DNA of 64,000 bases from Muscardinus avellanarius (GCA_963383645.1 OY726572.1:65014738-65078737); one strand, 5' to 3'. Shown: positions 25,077 through 36,975, counted from the stretch's first letter. Notes: generated from the letters alone by a model not told the origin. A program made the numbers and translations.

Positions 25077-26449
25077 TTGGTGGTACTGGGGTTCCTGGAA
25101 GCCCTTCTACCTCCGGACTACACTCCCAGACCTATTTTTCCATTTTTATTTGGAAACAGGGTCTCCTAAGCCAGCGCGCGCGGCTGGCTTCGAACCTGCG
25201 CGATCCTCCTGTCTCTGCCTCCCAAGCGCGGGGATTACAAGCGTGCACCACCACTCCCAACCGTAATTATATTTTTTATTATGAAACAGAGTCTCACTAA
25301 GTTGCTGAGACTGATTGTCAAGCCTGACATCCTCCTGTCTCAGCCTCCAAAGTACTGAGATTACAAGCTTGCGCCACCATGCCTGCCTTATTTTATTATT
25401 TTGGTGGTACTGGGGTTCCTGGAAGCTCTTCTACCTCCAGGCTACACTCCCGGACCTATTTTATACTTTTTTTATTTTTAGAAACAGGGTCTCCTAACCT
25501 GTTCGATCCTCCTGTCTCTGCCTCCCAAGCGCGGGGATTACAAGCGTGCGCCACCAAGCCTGGCCTGCCTTATTTTTTTTTATATATAATTTTGCAACAG
25601 GGTCCCACTAGGTTGATGAGAGTCTCACTACTTGCTGAGTCTGTCCTGAGCCTGAAATCCTCCTGTCATAGCCTCCCAAGTACTGGCCAGCCTTGAACTT
25701 CAAGTTTTGCTTCAACCTCTGGAGTAGCTGGGATTACAGGTATACACCACCCCACCAGCTAGACAGCCCTTTTTTTTTTGTATTTAACCCAGGAACTTTC
25801 TGTCTCTGAGCTACACCCCCAGCCGTATTTTATTTTGAAACAGGGCCTCACTAACTTTCTGAGGCAGGCCACAAACCTACAATCCTCCTGTTTTGGCCTC
25901 GCAAGTACTGGGATTACAGATGTGGCGGTCACACCTGGCTTTACTTTTTTTTTTTTTTTTTTTTTGGTACTGGGGATGGAACCCAGGGGCATTCTACCTC
26001 CAAGCTACACCCTCACTGTCTTCACTTTACTTTTTATTTTGAATAGGGTCTCACTAAGTTGCTGTGGGTCTCAGTACATTGCTGAGGCTGGCCTCAAACC
26101 TGAAACCTCTTGTTTTAACCTCCCAGGTACTGACATTACAGGTGTGTGCCACCAAACCTGGTTCCCATCCTTTTTATTTTTATTTGTTTGTTTGTTTGTT
26201 TATTTATTTATTTTTGCGGATCTGGGATGGAACCCAGGGACATTCGACCTTTGAGCTACACCCCCAGCCCTATTTTTTATTCTTTATTTTGAAACAGGGT
26301 CTCACTGAGTTGCAGAGGGCCTCGCTAAGTAGCTGAGGCTGTCTGCGAACCGCGATCCTCTGGTCTCAGCCTCCAGAACGCTGGGATTACAAGCGTGCAT
26401 CACCACTCCCGGCCCATCCTTTTTATTTTGAGACAGGGTCCCATCGTGT

Positions 26450-26495
<46 letters not shown>

Positions 26496-26726
26496 CGGCC
26501 GTGAATTGTCCAGGTTGGCCTTGGACTTGCAATTTGCCTCCCTTAGCCTCCCCAGTAGCTGGGATTATGGGCATTGGTCACTGTACCCTGCTGGAACCTT
26601 GGGGTTTTGTTGTTGTTTTATGTATGTTTGTTTGTTTTTTCCAGTATTGAGGATTGCACCCAGGGCCTCATGCTTATTAGGCAAATGCACTACCACTGGC
26701 CTACAAATCCAGCTCTCTTTATTTTC

Positions 26727-26777
26727 AGATAGAGATTTAACTCAGATGGAGATTTAACTCAGATGGAGATTTAACTC
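26727..26777. repeat. 17-bp unit repeated three times
   Basis: AGATGGAGATTTAACTC twice, preceded by a one-mismatch copy (AGATAGAGATTTAACTC), at 26727, 26744 and 26761. Confidence 0.9.
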
Positions 26778-26948
26778 AGGGGCTTTCTACCTGTACTAGG
26801 CCTCCCAAGGTGACCTTGAACTCGCAATCCTCCTGCCTCAGCCTCCTGAGTTACTGGAATAACAGGGATGGAGCCTGTTAATAACAGGCCTGGAGATGTA
26901 CACCTGTAATCCCAGAACTTGGGGGTGAGACGAGAGGAGCTCACGTTT

Positions 26949-27006
26949 GAGGACAGCATCAGCAAGTAGTAAGACTAGAGGACAGCATCAGCAAGTAGTA
27001 AGACTC
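26949..27006. repeat. 29-bp tandem duplication in a SINE
   Basis: Two units starting GAGGACAGCATCAGCAAG at 26949 and 26978, differing only at the last base. Confidence 0.9.
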
Positions 27007-27245
27007 AGCCTAGTGAGACCCTGTTTACAATAAAAATAAAATAGAGCCAGGAGTGGTGGCGCACACTTGTAATCCCAAAATTTGGGAGGCTGAGACAGGA
27101 GGATCATAGGTTCAAGGACAGCCTCAGCTACTTAGCGAGGCCCTTCACAACTCAGTGAGACCCTGTTTCAAGAATAAAAAGACTAAAAAATAGGGGTGGG
27201 GGTTTAGCTTGGAGGTAGAATACCCCCGGGTTCCATCTCCAGTAC

Positions 27246-27590
27246 CAAAATAAATAAATAGAATAACAGCATGGGCTACCTTGCATGACTCATACTCGCT
27301 TTGCTAACAGTCCTTTACCAGGGATGTTGACATTTCATAAGGCTTGAAATAGCCCCCAACATTGTTCCAAATTTGGATAGGACTACATGACCTTCTTGCC
27401 TACGCCACAATATCCCCAGAATATTCTTAGACTTCTGCCTAACTCCTTTGAGAATATTTTATCTGCCAGCAGAATCAGCTACATAATTTTGGAGTTTATT
27501 AATTTAAAGAAGAGAAATTTTTTTAGCATTCTTTTTCTGCTCTCTCTCGATCTCTCTCTCTCTCTCAACCTGTCATGGTGGTTTTTATTT
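27246..27590. other. Single-copy stretch
   Basis: Unique AT-rich DNA ending in a short TC run. No gene seen. Confidence 0.4.
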
Positions 27591-27695
27591 TATTTTATTT
27601 ATTTACTTATTTTGCGGTAATGGGTATGGACCCAGGGGCATTCTACCTCTGAGCCATACCCCCAGCTCTTTTTTTTTAAATAGATATTCAAAAAA

Positions 27696-27768
<73 letters not shown>

Positions 27769-28110
27769 GGTCTGGGGATGGAACCCAGGGGCCTTGACCT
27801 CCAAGCTACACCCCTGCCCTGTTTTTTATTCTTTATTTTGAAACAGAGTCTCACTGAGTTGCAGAGATCCTCACTAAGTAGCTGAGGCTGTCCACGAACC
27901 ACGATCCTCTCGTCTCAGCCTTCCAAATGCTGAGATTACAAGTGTGCGCCACCACGCCCGGCTTATTCTTTTTTTTGAAACAGGGTCTCACGGAGTTGCA
28001 AGGGCCTCACTAAGTAGTTGAGACTGGCTGTGAACCCGGACGCCCCTGTCTCAGCCTCCTGAATGCTGGGACCACAAGGTGCGCCTCCTCGCCCAGCTCC
28101 TGTCATGGTG
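27591..28110 (-). repeat. Antisense SINEs with TA repeat
   Basis: ID half 27605-27670, (TA)n 27701-27735, T-run, A1 27767-27963 and a B1 half 27965-28100. Confidence 0.8.
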
Positions 28111-28369
28111 ATTTTTATTACTATTTGTTTTGCTGTACTCCCTCGGGCATGGGGCTACTGCAGGGGATAAGTGTGCATATATTTCCCAGTCTGGGAAAAT
28201 TGGATATTCTGGTGGGGAAGAGAGAAATTCTAAATCTCTAGGTCTTTTTTCTTCATTCTGCTCTGTAATGGTGCCTTGAGACCAAAGATGCCTCTTTGTC
28301 CAGCCATCCCAAGGGAAAGAAAGGGCGGGCCACGGTATAATAGGAAACACTGACCAAGAAACTCATTGA
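28111..28369. other. Single-copy stretch
   Basis: Unique DNA. A minus-strand frame crosses it but has no domain and no clear splice context. Confidence 0.4.
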
Positions 28370-28510
28370 CCAGGTCTAGCGGTGCACACCTGGAATCCCA
28401 GTTTTTGGGAGGCTGAGACCTGAGGATCGCGGTTTGCGGACAGCCTCAGCTACTTAGTGAGGCCCTCCGCAACTCAGTGAGACCCGGTTTCAAAATAAAG
28501 ACTAAAAAAC

Positions 28511-28715
28511 AGGCCAGGCGTGGTGGCGCACGCTTGTAATCCCCGAGCTTGGGAGGCGGAGACAGGAGGATCGTGCAGGTTCGAAGCCAGCCACACTGGC
28601 TTAAGAGACCCTGTTTCCAAATAAAAAAATATAAAAATAGGTCTGGGAGTATAAGCCAGAGGTAGAAGGGTTTCCAGGAACCCCATTACCACCAAAAAAA
28701 AAAAAAAAAAAAAAA
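28511..28715 (+). mobile_element. A3 SINE nested in the linker of an A1 SINE
   Basis: The host A1 left half (about 28370-28510) ends in TTTCAAAATAAAGACTAAAAAACA, the A3 copy follows, and the host tail (TTGGGCAGGGGGTGTAGCTC) resumes near 28730 after AGAATAAAAAA. Confidence 0.8.
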
Positions 28716-29461
28716 GAATAAAAAAATTGGGCAGGGGGTGTAGCTCAGAGGTACAATGCCCTTGGGTTCCATTCCCAGACCCACAAAAGAAACAAATAAA
28801 TAAAATAAAAAGACTAAAAATAGGGGAGCTCAGCGGTATAATGACCCTGGGTTTCATCCCCAGTACCAAAAAATGAAATAAATAAATAAATAAATACGGC
28901 TGGACATGGTGGCACATGCTTGTAATAAATAAATAAAGAATAAAAAATAAGGCTGGGGGTGTCGCTCAGAGAGATAGGATGCCCCGGGTTCCATCACCAA
29001 TACCACACAAAAAAAGGAAGAAAAAAGGAAAAAGGGCTGGGGATGGCTGGGTTTGGTGGCACAGGCTTGGAATCCGTGTACTTGGGAAGCTGAGACAGGA
29101 GGATTGTAGGTTCAAGGCCAGCCTCAGCTACTTGGTGAATCCTCCACAACTTAGTGAGACCTGTTTCAAAATAAAGAACAAAAAATAGGTCTGGCGGTGT
29201 AGATTGCAGGCAGAAGCTCCTGGGTTCAATCCCCAGTACCACAAAAATAAAATAAAATGAAATAGAAAATAAGAGCCAGACGTGGTGGCGCAAACTTGTA
29301 ATCCCAGCATTCGGGAGGTGGAGACCAGGGGATTGCAGTTCTCAGCTCTTTAGCAAGGCCCTTCACAACTCAGTGAGACCCTGTTTCAAAATAAAGAATA
29401 AAAAATAGGGCAGGGGATGTAGCTTGGAGGTTAAATGCTCCTGGGTTCCATCCCCAGACCC

Positions 29462-29464
<3 letters not shown>
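28716..29464 (+). repeat. Sense SINE cluster
   Basis: Host ID half 28730-28795, further ID halves 28815-28870 and 28945-29010, a full sense copy 29045-29250 and A1 29276-29464. Confidence 0.8.
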
Positions 29465-29533
<69 letters not shown>

Positions 29534-29905
29534 TATATATATGTATGTATATGTATGTATACATATGTATACATATGTATATATGTATGTATATGTATAT
29601 ATATGTATATATGTATATTTATATATGTTTATGTATATATACATACAAATATATGTGTTTATATGTATATATATTTATATGTATATAAATATACATACAA
29701 ATATGTGTTTATATGTATATATATATTTATATGTATATAAATATACATACAAAATATATCTATGTATTTATATGTATGTACAAATATATGTACATATATA
29801 AATATATGTACAAATATATGTACACATATATAAATGTATGTATTTTTATATATGTACAATATATATATGTATTTATATGTATATATATATTTATATTTTT
29901 TTAAT
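29465..29905. repeat. AT-rich satellite-like tract with 52-bp higher-order period
   Basis: Begins as (AT)n from the tail of an A1 SINE, then (AC)n, then ATGTAT/ATATAC mixtures. ACATAC recurs at 29641, 29693 and 29745 with near-identical 52-bp intervals. Rich in palindromic ATAT/GTATAC. Long open frames here are only Tyr/Ile/Val repeats. Confidence 0.85.
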
Positions 29906-30125
29906 TAAAAAATTTAAAAAGACTAGAAAATAGGACTGAGGGTATAGCTTGGAGGTAGAACGCCCCTGGGTTCCATCCCCAGTGCTGCAAAGAAAAGAAA
30001 AAAGAAAGAAGAGAAAAGAAAAAGAAAGAAAAGAAAAGAAAAACAATAAAAAAAAAAAAAAGGATTGGGGTTGTAGCTCAGAGTTAGAACATCCTTGGGT
30101 TCAATCCCTAGGATCCCTTCCCCCC
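29906..30125 (+). repeat. Two ID halves with A-rich DNA
   Basis: ID halves at 29932-29990 and 30063-30112 flank a GAAAA-rich run. Confidence 0.75.
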
Positions 30126-31170
30126 AAAAAAATATTGGCAAAATTAAACAGAACTCTTGGGCTGTTAGGACACCCATTTCAGTAGGAGTGTGTGTCCCCT
30201 TCATAGTGTCACCAGGGCAGCGCCTCTGAGTCCCTGGTGGTGTCAGGAAGGCCTCTGCCCACAGACTGGGGCCAGCGCCTGCCTGCCAGCAGCGGCCCGA
30301 TCACACCCTCTTCCCTCAGCCCTGCCCCAGAAGACAAAGCCAGAAGGCAAATCCCCTGGCCAGCGTTGCTGAAGGCAGTTATGAACCAATCCTCTTCTTG
30401 CCCTTTCCTCTACTTTTCTCTCGATTTCCAGAAAAACCTGGAAAGCGCTGAGCTCTGCAGCGCTGTCCTAGCCCGGCTCCTGGTTTTCCTTCTCTCCCTT
30501 GGCCTGCGCCTCCTCTCAGGCAGGGACTGCGCAGACTTCCTGCCAGCTGCCTGCTGCTTCATCTGTCTCAAAACAAAACACAACAAAACCCCGGACATTT
30601 TCATAGGACCTACAAACCTCAGATTGCACATTATTTTGTCCAACTCTCCTCTAAATTAAAATATCCTGGTCATGAAATTTAGCCGAGTGCGTCGATTGGG
30701 TTTGGAGACCGTCCTTGGTTTCATTTGGTCAGTCTAATCAAATCTGAGTGACAGTTCTCATAAAATAGCTGCTCTCGTGAAGCCTCCCTCGGGACAGATC
30801 TGTTTGTGTGTGGAGTCTAGCCGAGCAGCGAGCCCCAGTAAATTTCCATTCAGTAATTCAGGGACTGTTCATCAGCACAGAATCTGTAGTCCTCGCTCTC
30901 TGAGGCCCTGGGCTGGGGACAAACACAAGCCTGCGTCAGCTCCTGCCCTCCAGCCTTTAACAGTGCTGCTAGGTCCCTCCGCGCAGGGCTGTGTCTGCCT
31001 TCATTTGTTTAGTTTTGTTTTCTTTGAATCCATTTGCAAGGTATCAGTTATGTCACTGAATTTTGGACATTTTCATGTTTAACTTTGTGTCAGAAATATA
31101 ATTTATATTCATGGCTTTCTCCCCTTCCTCTCTTATGGTTTTGTGGGAAATAGCATTTATATTACAAAGA
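30126..31170. other. Single-copy block (about 1 kb)
   Basis: Longest SINE-free non-CpG block. A 140-codon plus frame (30237-30659) has no recognisable domain. No consensus exon found. Confidence 0.45.
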
Positions 31171-32270
31171 TCAGCCGGGTGCCATGGCTGTGGTGGCCTA
31201 CGACTGTAAACCCAGTACTTGGGAGGCTGAGACAGGAGGATTGCAGGTTCAAAGCCAGCCTCAACAACAAAGCGAGCCTTTCTGCAACCTAGCGAGACCT
31301 TGTATCCAAATAAATCAGAGCCGGGCGTGGTGGCGCACGCTTGTAAACCCAGCATTCGGGAGGCTGAGACCTGGAGGATCGTGGTTCGCAGACAGCCTCA
31401 GCTACTTAGTGAGGCCCTCTGCAACTCAGTGAGACCCGGTTTCAAAATAAAGAATAAAAGAAAAAAAATAGGGCAGGGGGTGTAGCTCGGAGGTCAAATG
31501 CCCCTGGGTTCCATCCCCAGACCCGAAAAAATAATAATAATAATAAAATAAATAAATAAATAAATCAGGTTGAGTGTGTAGCTTGGGAGTAGAATGCTTC
31601 TGGGCTCAATCCCTAGTAACACAAACACACACCACCACCACCACCACTACCAAAAACAAACAACAACAACAACAACAAAAATCCCAAAAATCATAGCTGA
31701 AGTTCAGACTCTAAGTAATGTGATGTATGTAATATTTACTAACTTTTTAGGGTGTTAAATTAGCTATAACAGTGTCATGGCCCACTGGCGGGCTATGGTG
31801 GCGCATGTCTGTAATCTTGGTACTTGGGAGGCCGAGACAGGAGGACAGCAGGTTCGAGAACAGCCTTGGCAATTTAGAGAGACTGGCAGCAACCTAGTGA
31901 GACCGTGTTTCAAAACAATTACAGCAACAAAAAGTGCTAGGGGATGTAGTTTGGAGGTAAAATGCCACTGTGTTCAATCCTCAGAGCCACAAAAAAATAA
32001 AAGCAAACCCCCAAAACAGTGTCATGGCTTTCAGCTACCTTGCGTTTTCCCTCCTTCCTTCTTCCCTCCTTTTCTCTTCCTTCCTGCCTTCCTCCCTACA
32101 CCCTTTTCTTTCTCTCTCCCGCCCCCTCTCTGAACCCAGGACCATTATACCTCTAAGCTACTCCCCAGCCTGTTTATTTTTTATTTTGAAACAGGCTTTT
32201 GCTAAGTTGCCGAGGGTCTCACTAAATAGCTGAAGCTGCCCTCCAACCTGTGGTCCTCCTGTCTCAGTGC
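31171..32270. repeat. SINE cluster
   Basis: Sense copy 31173-31320, A1 sense 31321-31565, an ID half to 31625, a CAC/CAA run, sense 31785-31995 and antisense 32130-32285 after a CCTTCC-rich run. Confidence 0.8.
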
Positions 32271-32435
32271 TGGGATTTCAGCTTTCATTAGCTAGAATTC
32301 CTTGGCTAATGTGCAGGAAATTTGAGATGTCTACCAGGTGTGTTCAATGAAAGGTTTTGTTCAAATCCAATGTGAGTTTAAAAGCAAGTACTTTTCATAG
32401 ATGCTGAGCATGGCAGGGATTTGGGCGTGAAAACC
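32271..32435. other. Single-copy stretch
   Basis: ATTCCTTGGCTAATGTG near 32297 resembles ATTCCTTGGCTAACGTG in the LTR-like element near 14985. May be a small related relic. Confidence 0.3.
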
Positions 32436-33850
32436 ACACCAAGTGGGCTTTGGTGGCACACGCTCGAAATCCCAGCATTTGGGAGGCTGAGACAGGAGGA
32501 TCACAAGTTCGTGGCCAGCCTCAGCTTCACTACATAGTGAAGCCCTCCACAATTAGTGAGAACCTGTTTTTGTTAGATTTTTTTTTTTTTTTGGTGGTAC
32601 TGGGGTGTAACCCAGGTGCTTTTCTACCTCCGGGCTATACTCCCAGACCTATTTTATTTGGAAACAGGGTCTCACTAAGTTGCTGAAAGCCTCACTCAGT
32701 AGCTGAGGCTGGCTTTGAACCTGTGCGATCCTCCTGTCTCGCTTCCCAAATGCTGGGATTACAAGCGTGCGCCACCATGCCCGGCCTTATTTTATTTATT
32801 TATTTATTTATTTATGTATTTATTTATTTATTTTTGGTGGTACTGGGGTTCCTGGAAGCCCTTCTACCTCCGGGCTACACTCCCAGACCTATTTTTACAT
32901 TTTTATTTGGAAACAGGGTCTCCTAAGCCAGCGCGGCTGGCTTCGAACCTGCGCGATCCTCCTGTCTCTGCCTCCCAAGTGCTGGGATTACAAGCGCGCG
33001 CCACCACGCCCGGCTATTTATTGATTGATTGATTGCGGTACCGGGGATGGAACCCAGGGGTATCCTACCTGCAAGCTACAATCCCAGACCCCAGCCCTAT
33101 TTTGTTTGTCTCTTTTTATGTTTGTTTGTTTTTAAGATTTAAAGAAGTTTATTAAAAAGATAGAAATACAGAAAATAGTTGCAGCCCCTAGCCAAAATGG
33201 CATGGGGGGGAGGGTGGTCCGAGTCAACTCACCCCCCCCCCCCCCCCCGTTTGACACAGGGTCTCAGTTGGGAAGGGCCTCGCTAAGTAGCTGAGGCTGT
33301 TCACGAACCGAACCCTGATCCTCCGTTCACCATCTCCAGAATGCTGGAGTTACAAGTATGTGTCACCACCCTGGCTATTTATTTATTTGTTTGTTTGTTT
33401 ATTTATTTATTTATTTATTTATTTATTTTTGTGGTGCTGGGGATTGAGCCCAGGGGCATTCTACCTCCAAGCTACACCACCAGCCCAATTTTTTTTTTTT
33501 TTTTTTTTTTTGCCGGTCTGGGAATGGAACCCAGGGGCATTTGACCTCTGAGCTACATGCCCAGTCCTATTTTTTTTTTAACTCTTTACTTTGAAACAGG
33601 GTCTCACTAAGTTACAAAGGGCCTCACTAAGTAGCTGAGGCTGCCACAAATTGCAGTCCTCCTGTCTCAGCCTCCCAAATGCTGGGATTACAAGCGTGAG
33701 CCGCCACGCCCGGCTTTTTGTTCTTTATTTCGAACCAGGGTCTAAGCTGCGGAGTACCTCACTAGGCAGCTGAGTCTGGTCCCAAACCAGGATCCTCCTG
33801 TCTCAGCCTCCCAAGTACTGGGAGTACAAGTGTGGGCCACCACGCCTGGC
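32436..33850. repeat. SINE cluster
   Basis: Sense B1 half 32440-32570, A2 antisense 32577-32785, A3 antisense 32833-33015, an ID half 33036-33100, the LTR fragment, then antisense copies 33250-33375, 33425-33490, A1 33507-33715 and 33718-33851. Confidence 0.8.
33134..33231 (-). mobile_element. Fragment of the same LTR family
   Basis: AAGATTTAAAGAAGTTTATT and the following 70 bases match 4436-4530 closely (GATAGAAATACAGAAAATAG, then CAAAATGGCATGGGGGG). The copy is truncated on both sides. A 17-C tract (33232-33248) separates it from the next SINE. Confidence 0.7.
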
Positions 33851-33851
33851 T

Positions 33852-34127
33852 CTGATATTGATTCTTTACAGACTTGTTCTCAAGGAAAACCCCCATCAGA
33901 ACACCACAGACCAAGCAGCAGCAGAAGCCACGGGCAGTGGTGGCCCCCACGCGTCCACACGGAACCCACCAGCAGGAAGAAGGAGCAATCTGTTACTTAG
34001 GTTTCCTGTCAGGACATCCTGGCTTGAGACACAGGGCTGTCATAGAACAATATAAGACAACTGACAGATGGGAAACTGCCAGCTCCTGTCCTTGAGAGTC
34101 CCAGAAATCCGCCCTCTTGCAAAATGC

Positions 34128-34130
<3 letters not shown>
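33852..34130. other. Single-copy stretch
   Basis: Unique DNA, no gene recognised. Confidence 0.4.
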
Positions 34131-34172
<42 letters not shown>

Positions 34173-34347
34173 TTGTTGGTACTGGGGTTCCTGGAAGCCC
34201 TTCTACCTCCGGGCTACACGCCCAGACCTATTTTATTTTTGGAAACAGGGTCTCTTAAGCCAGCACAGCTGGCTTGGAACCTGTGTCATCCTCCTGTCTC
34301 AGCCTCCCAAGCATGGGGATAACAAGCGTGCGCCACCACGCCCGGCC
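34131..34347 (-). mobile_element. A3 SINE with ATT-repeat tail
   Basis: (TTA)n 34131-34172 as the tail, then GGTACTGGGGTTCCTGG...GCCCGGCC. Confidence 0.8.
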
Positions 34348-34375
34348 TCAAAATGCTGTTTAAAAGCAAGAATGA

Positions 34376-34470
34376 AGGGGCTGGGATGTAGCTCAGTGGC
34401 AGAATGCTTTTCTTGCAAGCGCAGCACCCTGGATTTGACCCCCAGTTCCATAAAGGCAAAAACAAAACAG
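34376..34470 (+). repeat. Monomeric ID-like tRNA-Ala SINE
   Basis: GGGGCTGGGATGTAGCTCAGTGGCAGAATG with a full-length anticodon-arm region (CTTGCAAGCGCAGCACC), then a decayed B box (GGATTTGACCC) and an A-rich tail. It is the undeleted ID type and appears older than the dimers. Confidence 0.7.
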
Positions 34471-34479
34471 AAAAGTAGG

Positions 34480-34843
34480 TGTGGAGTCAGGTGTGGTGGC
34501 ACAGGCCTATAATCCCAGTACTTGGAGGACGGCAGGCTGCAGCCCAGCCTCAAGAATTTAGCAAGATCATCTTTCAAACGGGGCGTGGTGGTGCATGCTT
34601 GTAATGCCAGAACTTGGGAGGCTGAGACAGGAGGATCACAGGTTTGAAGCCAGCCTCAGCCACTTCGGCTCTCAGCAACTTACACCTTGTTTCAAATAGA
34701 AAATAAAATGGGCCAAGCCGGGAGTGGTGGTGCATGCTTGTAATCCCAGCACTTGGGAGGCTGAGACAGAAGGATCAAAATGTGCGGACAGCCTCAAGCT
34801 ACTACTTAGTGAGGCCCTTTGCACCTCAGTGAGACCCTGTTTC
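34480..34843 (+). repeat. Sense SINE pieces
   Basis: B1 halves 34483-34575, 34578-34705 and 34713-34843. The last is the host of the nested A2. Confidence 0.8.
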
Positions 34844-34857
34844 AAAATAAAGGATAG

Positions 34858-35086
34858 AGCCAGGCGTGGTGGCAAACGCTTGTAATCCCCGCACTTGGAA
34901 GGCTGAGACAGGAGGATCGCACAGGTTCAAAGCCAGCCTCAGCTACTTAGTGAGGCTTTCAGCAACTTAGTGAGACCCCGTTTCCAAATAAAATATAAAA
35001 AAAAGGTCTGGGAGTATAGCCCGGAGGTAGAAAGCCTCTGGGTTCCACCCCTAGTACCACCAAATAAATAAATAAATAAATAAATA
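34858..35086 (+). mobile_element. A2 SINE nested in a SINE linker, 14-bp TSD
   Basis: The perfect duplication AAAATAAAGGATAG lies at 34844-34857 and 35087-35100. The host B1 half is about 34713-34843 and its ID half runs from 35101 to about 35160. Confidence 0.95.
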
Positions 35087-35369
35087 AAAATAAAGGATAG
35101 AAAAATAGGGCTGGGGTTGTACCGCGGAGGTGGAATGCTTCTGGGTTCCATCCCTAGTACAGAAAAAAAAAAAAAAAAAAGACTAAAAATGTAGGGCTGG
35201 GGGCGTAGCTCAGAGGTAGAATGCTCCTGGGTTCAATCCCCAGTACTGCAAAAATATAAAAATTAAAAAAAATTTTTAAAAAAAGAGAGAAAATAAAATT
35301 GGACAAAGGGTATACCTCAGAGGTAGAATGGCCCTGTGCTCAATTTCCAGTACTACACACACACACACA

Positions 35370-35880
35370 CACACACAGTGTAGGCTGGGAAGGCTGCACA
35401 GACAGGTTCCAAGATGCGATGAGCCTAGAATATAAACCTTACTGCATAAGAGGCAAGCTCCATTTTGCTTGAGATCTGAAGATGATCCACGAATTCCCAG
35501 TGCCTGTGGGCCTGCATGCCTTACCCCCGGCACTGAGCAGCACAAGGGCCTATATATACCCAACAGTATAGGCTGTCTCCAGGGGGGCCCTAAGACCAAG
35601 CAGAATTCACTGAAAGCAGGGTGTGGGGGAGGGCCCGGCACTCTGGGCTGGTCATCGCAAGCTCGAGATCAGGCAGAACATTCATCTGTTCATTAATTTA
35701 TTCATTCACTTATTCAGCAGATATTTATAATCCCTCCAACCTTACCCCCAAAACTATGCTAGTTGCTGGAAGTGCAAAGGGGAGTAAGACTCATTTCCCT
35801 GTGCGTGTGTGTGTGAAGGGAGGGGGGAAATGGGAATTGAACCCAGGGTTTTCTACTTCTAAGCTACACCCCAACCCCGG
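35370..35880. other. Mostly single-copy stretch
   Basis: Begins after an (AC)n run (35354-35378). Unique DNA to about 35800, then an antisense ID half. No gene seen. Confidence 0.4.
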
Positions 35881-36406
35881 TATTTTATTTATTTTATTAT
35901 ATATATATTTTGTGGGTTGGAACCCAGGGGCACTCGACCTCCGAGCTACATCCCCTGCCCTATTTTTTATTCTTTATTTTGAAACAGGGTCTCGCCGAGT
36001 TGCAGAGGGCCTCACTAAGCAGTAGGTGAGGAGCCAGGAGTGGTGGCGCACACTGTAATCCCAGCATTCGGGAGGCTAAAACAGGAGGATCGCGGTTTGT
36101 GGCCAGTCTCAGCTACTCAGTGAGGCCCTCCACAACATAGCGAGACCCTGTTTCAAAATAAAGAATAAAGAAGAGCACAGGGGGTGTAACTCGGTGATTG
36201 AATGCCCCTGGGTTCCATTCCCAGACCCGCAAAAGAAAAAAAATTCGTAGCTGAGGCTGTTCCTGAACGGCGATCCTCCTGTTTCAGCCAAATGGTAGGA
36301 TTAGAAGAGTGCCCCCCCCACACCCGGCATTTTTTCTTTTTTTTTTTTTTTAGGTACTAGGAATGGAACCCAGGGGCATTCTATCTCTGAGCCACACCCC
36401 CAGCCC

Positions 36407-36447
<41 letters not shown>

Positions 36448-36690
36448 TTTACTTTGAAACCAGGTCTTACTGAGTTATGGAGGGCCTCACTAAGTAGCTG
36501 AGGCTGTCTGAGAACAGGGATCCTCTGGTCTCAGCCTCCCGAATGCTAGGATTACAAGTGTGCGTCACCACGCCCAGTTTCCCATTTTATTTTATTTTTT
36601 TGAGGCAGGGTCTTGCTAAGTTTAGAGGGCCTTGCAAAATTGTCGAGGCTGTCCTTAAACCTGCAATCCTTCTGTCTCAGCCTCCCAAGT
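35881..36690. repeat. SINE cluster
   Basis: A1 antisense 35915-36025 split by a sense copy 36030-36235, antisense copies 36250-36330 and 36350-36580 with (TTA)n 36407-36446. Confidence 0.75.
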
Positions 36691-36975
36691 GCTGGTTCCC
36701 TGTCGTTAAGAAGTTCTTGGTCTAATGGCAGAAAGCCAGGTAAACTGAGAGTTACCGTAAGGCCCTATGAGGGATGTGCGCACAGTGCTGCCACATTATC
36801 ACTGTGCACCCTGTCTTGTTCCAAGGACAGTGAACCCAGGGTTTTCTACCTCCAAGCTACACCCCAACCCCTAACATGAAGTGTTAGGTAAAAGTAACCA
36901 GGGACTGAGAAGACTGGAGGGCAAGTACGAATTAGCCAGAAGTTGTGACAACATTTAGTTATTTAAAAACAGCTG
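36691..36975. other. Single-copy stretch
   Basis: Unique DNA, with an antisense ID-like remnant at 36832-36872. No gene. Confidence 0.35.

Larger units (their letters stand above)
24816..27245. repeat. SINE cluster
   Basis: A3 antisense 25063-25263 (hairpin form) and 25400-25563, A1 antisense 26213-26413, (TG)n 24958-24986, (CA)n 26451-26491, several older antisense copies between, a decayed ID near 26640-26715, and sense copies 26885-27040 and 27045-27250. Confidence 0.8.

Noticed and set aside
28051..28350. Minus-strand 99-codon frame in a unique block
   Set aside because: It extends from unique DNA into a SINE B1 half, with no domain and no supporting splice sites.
29363..29904. Tyr/Ile-rich open frames
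   Set aside because: Translation of the AT/GTAT repeat tract, not protein.
30237..30659. 140-codon frame in single-copy DNA
   Set aside because: No recognisable domain, low-complexity Ser/Pro/Leu composition and no splice or promoter context. It could be chance.
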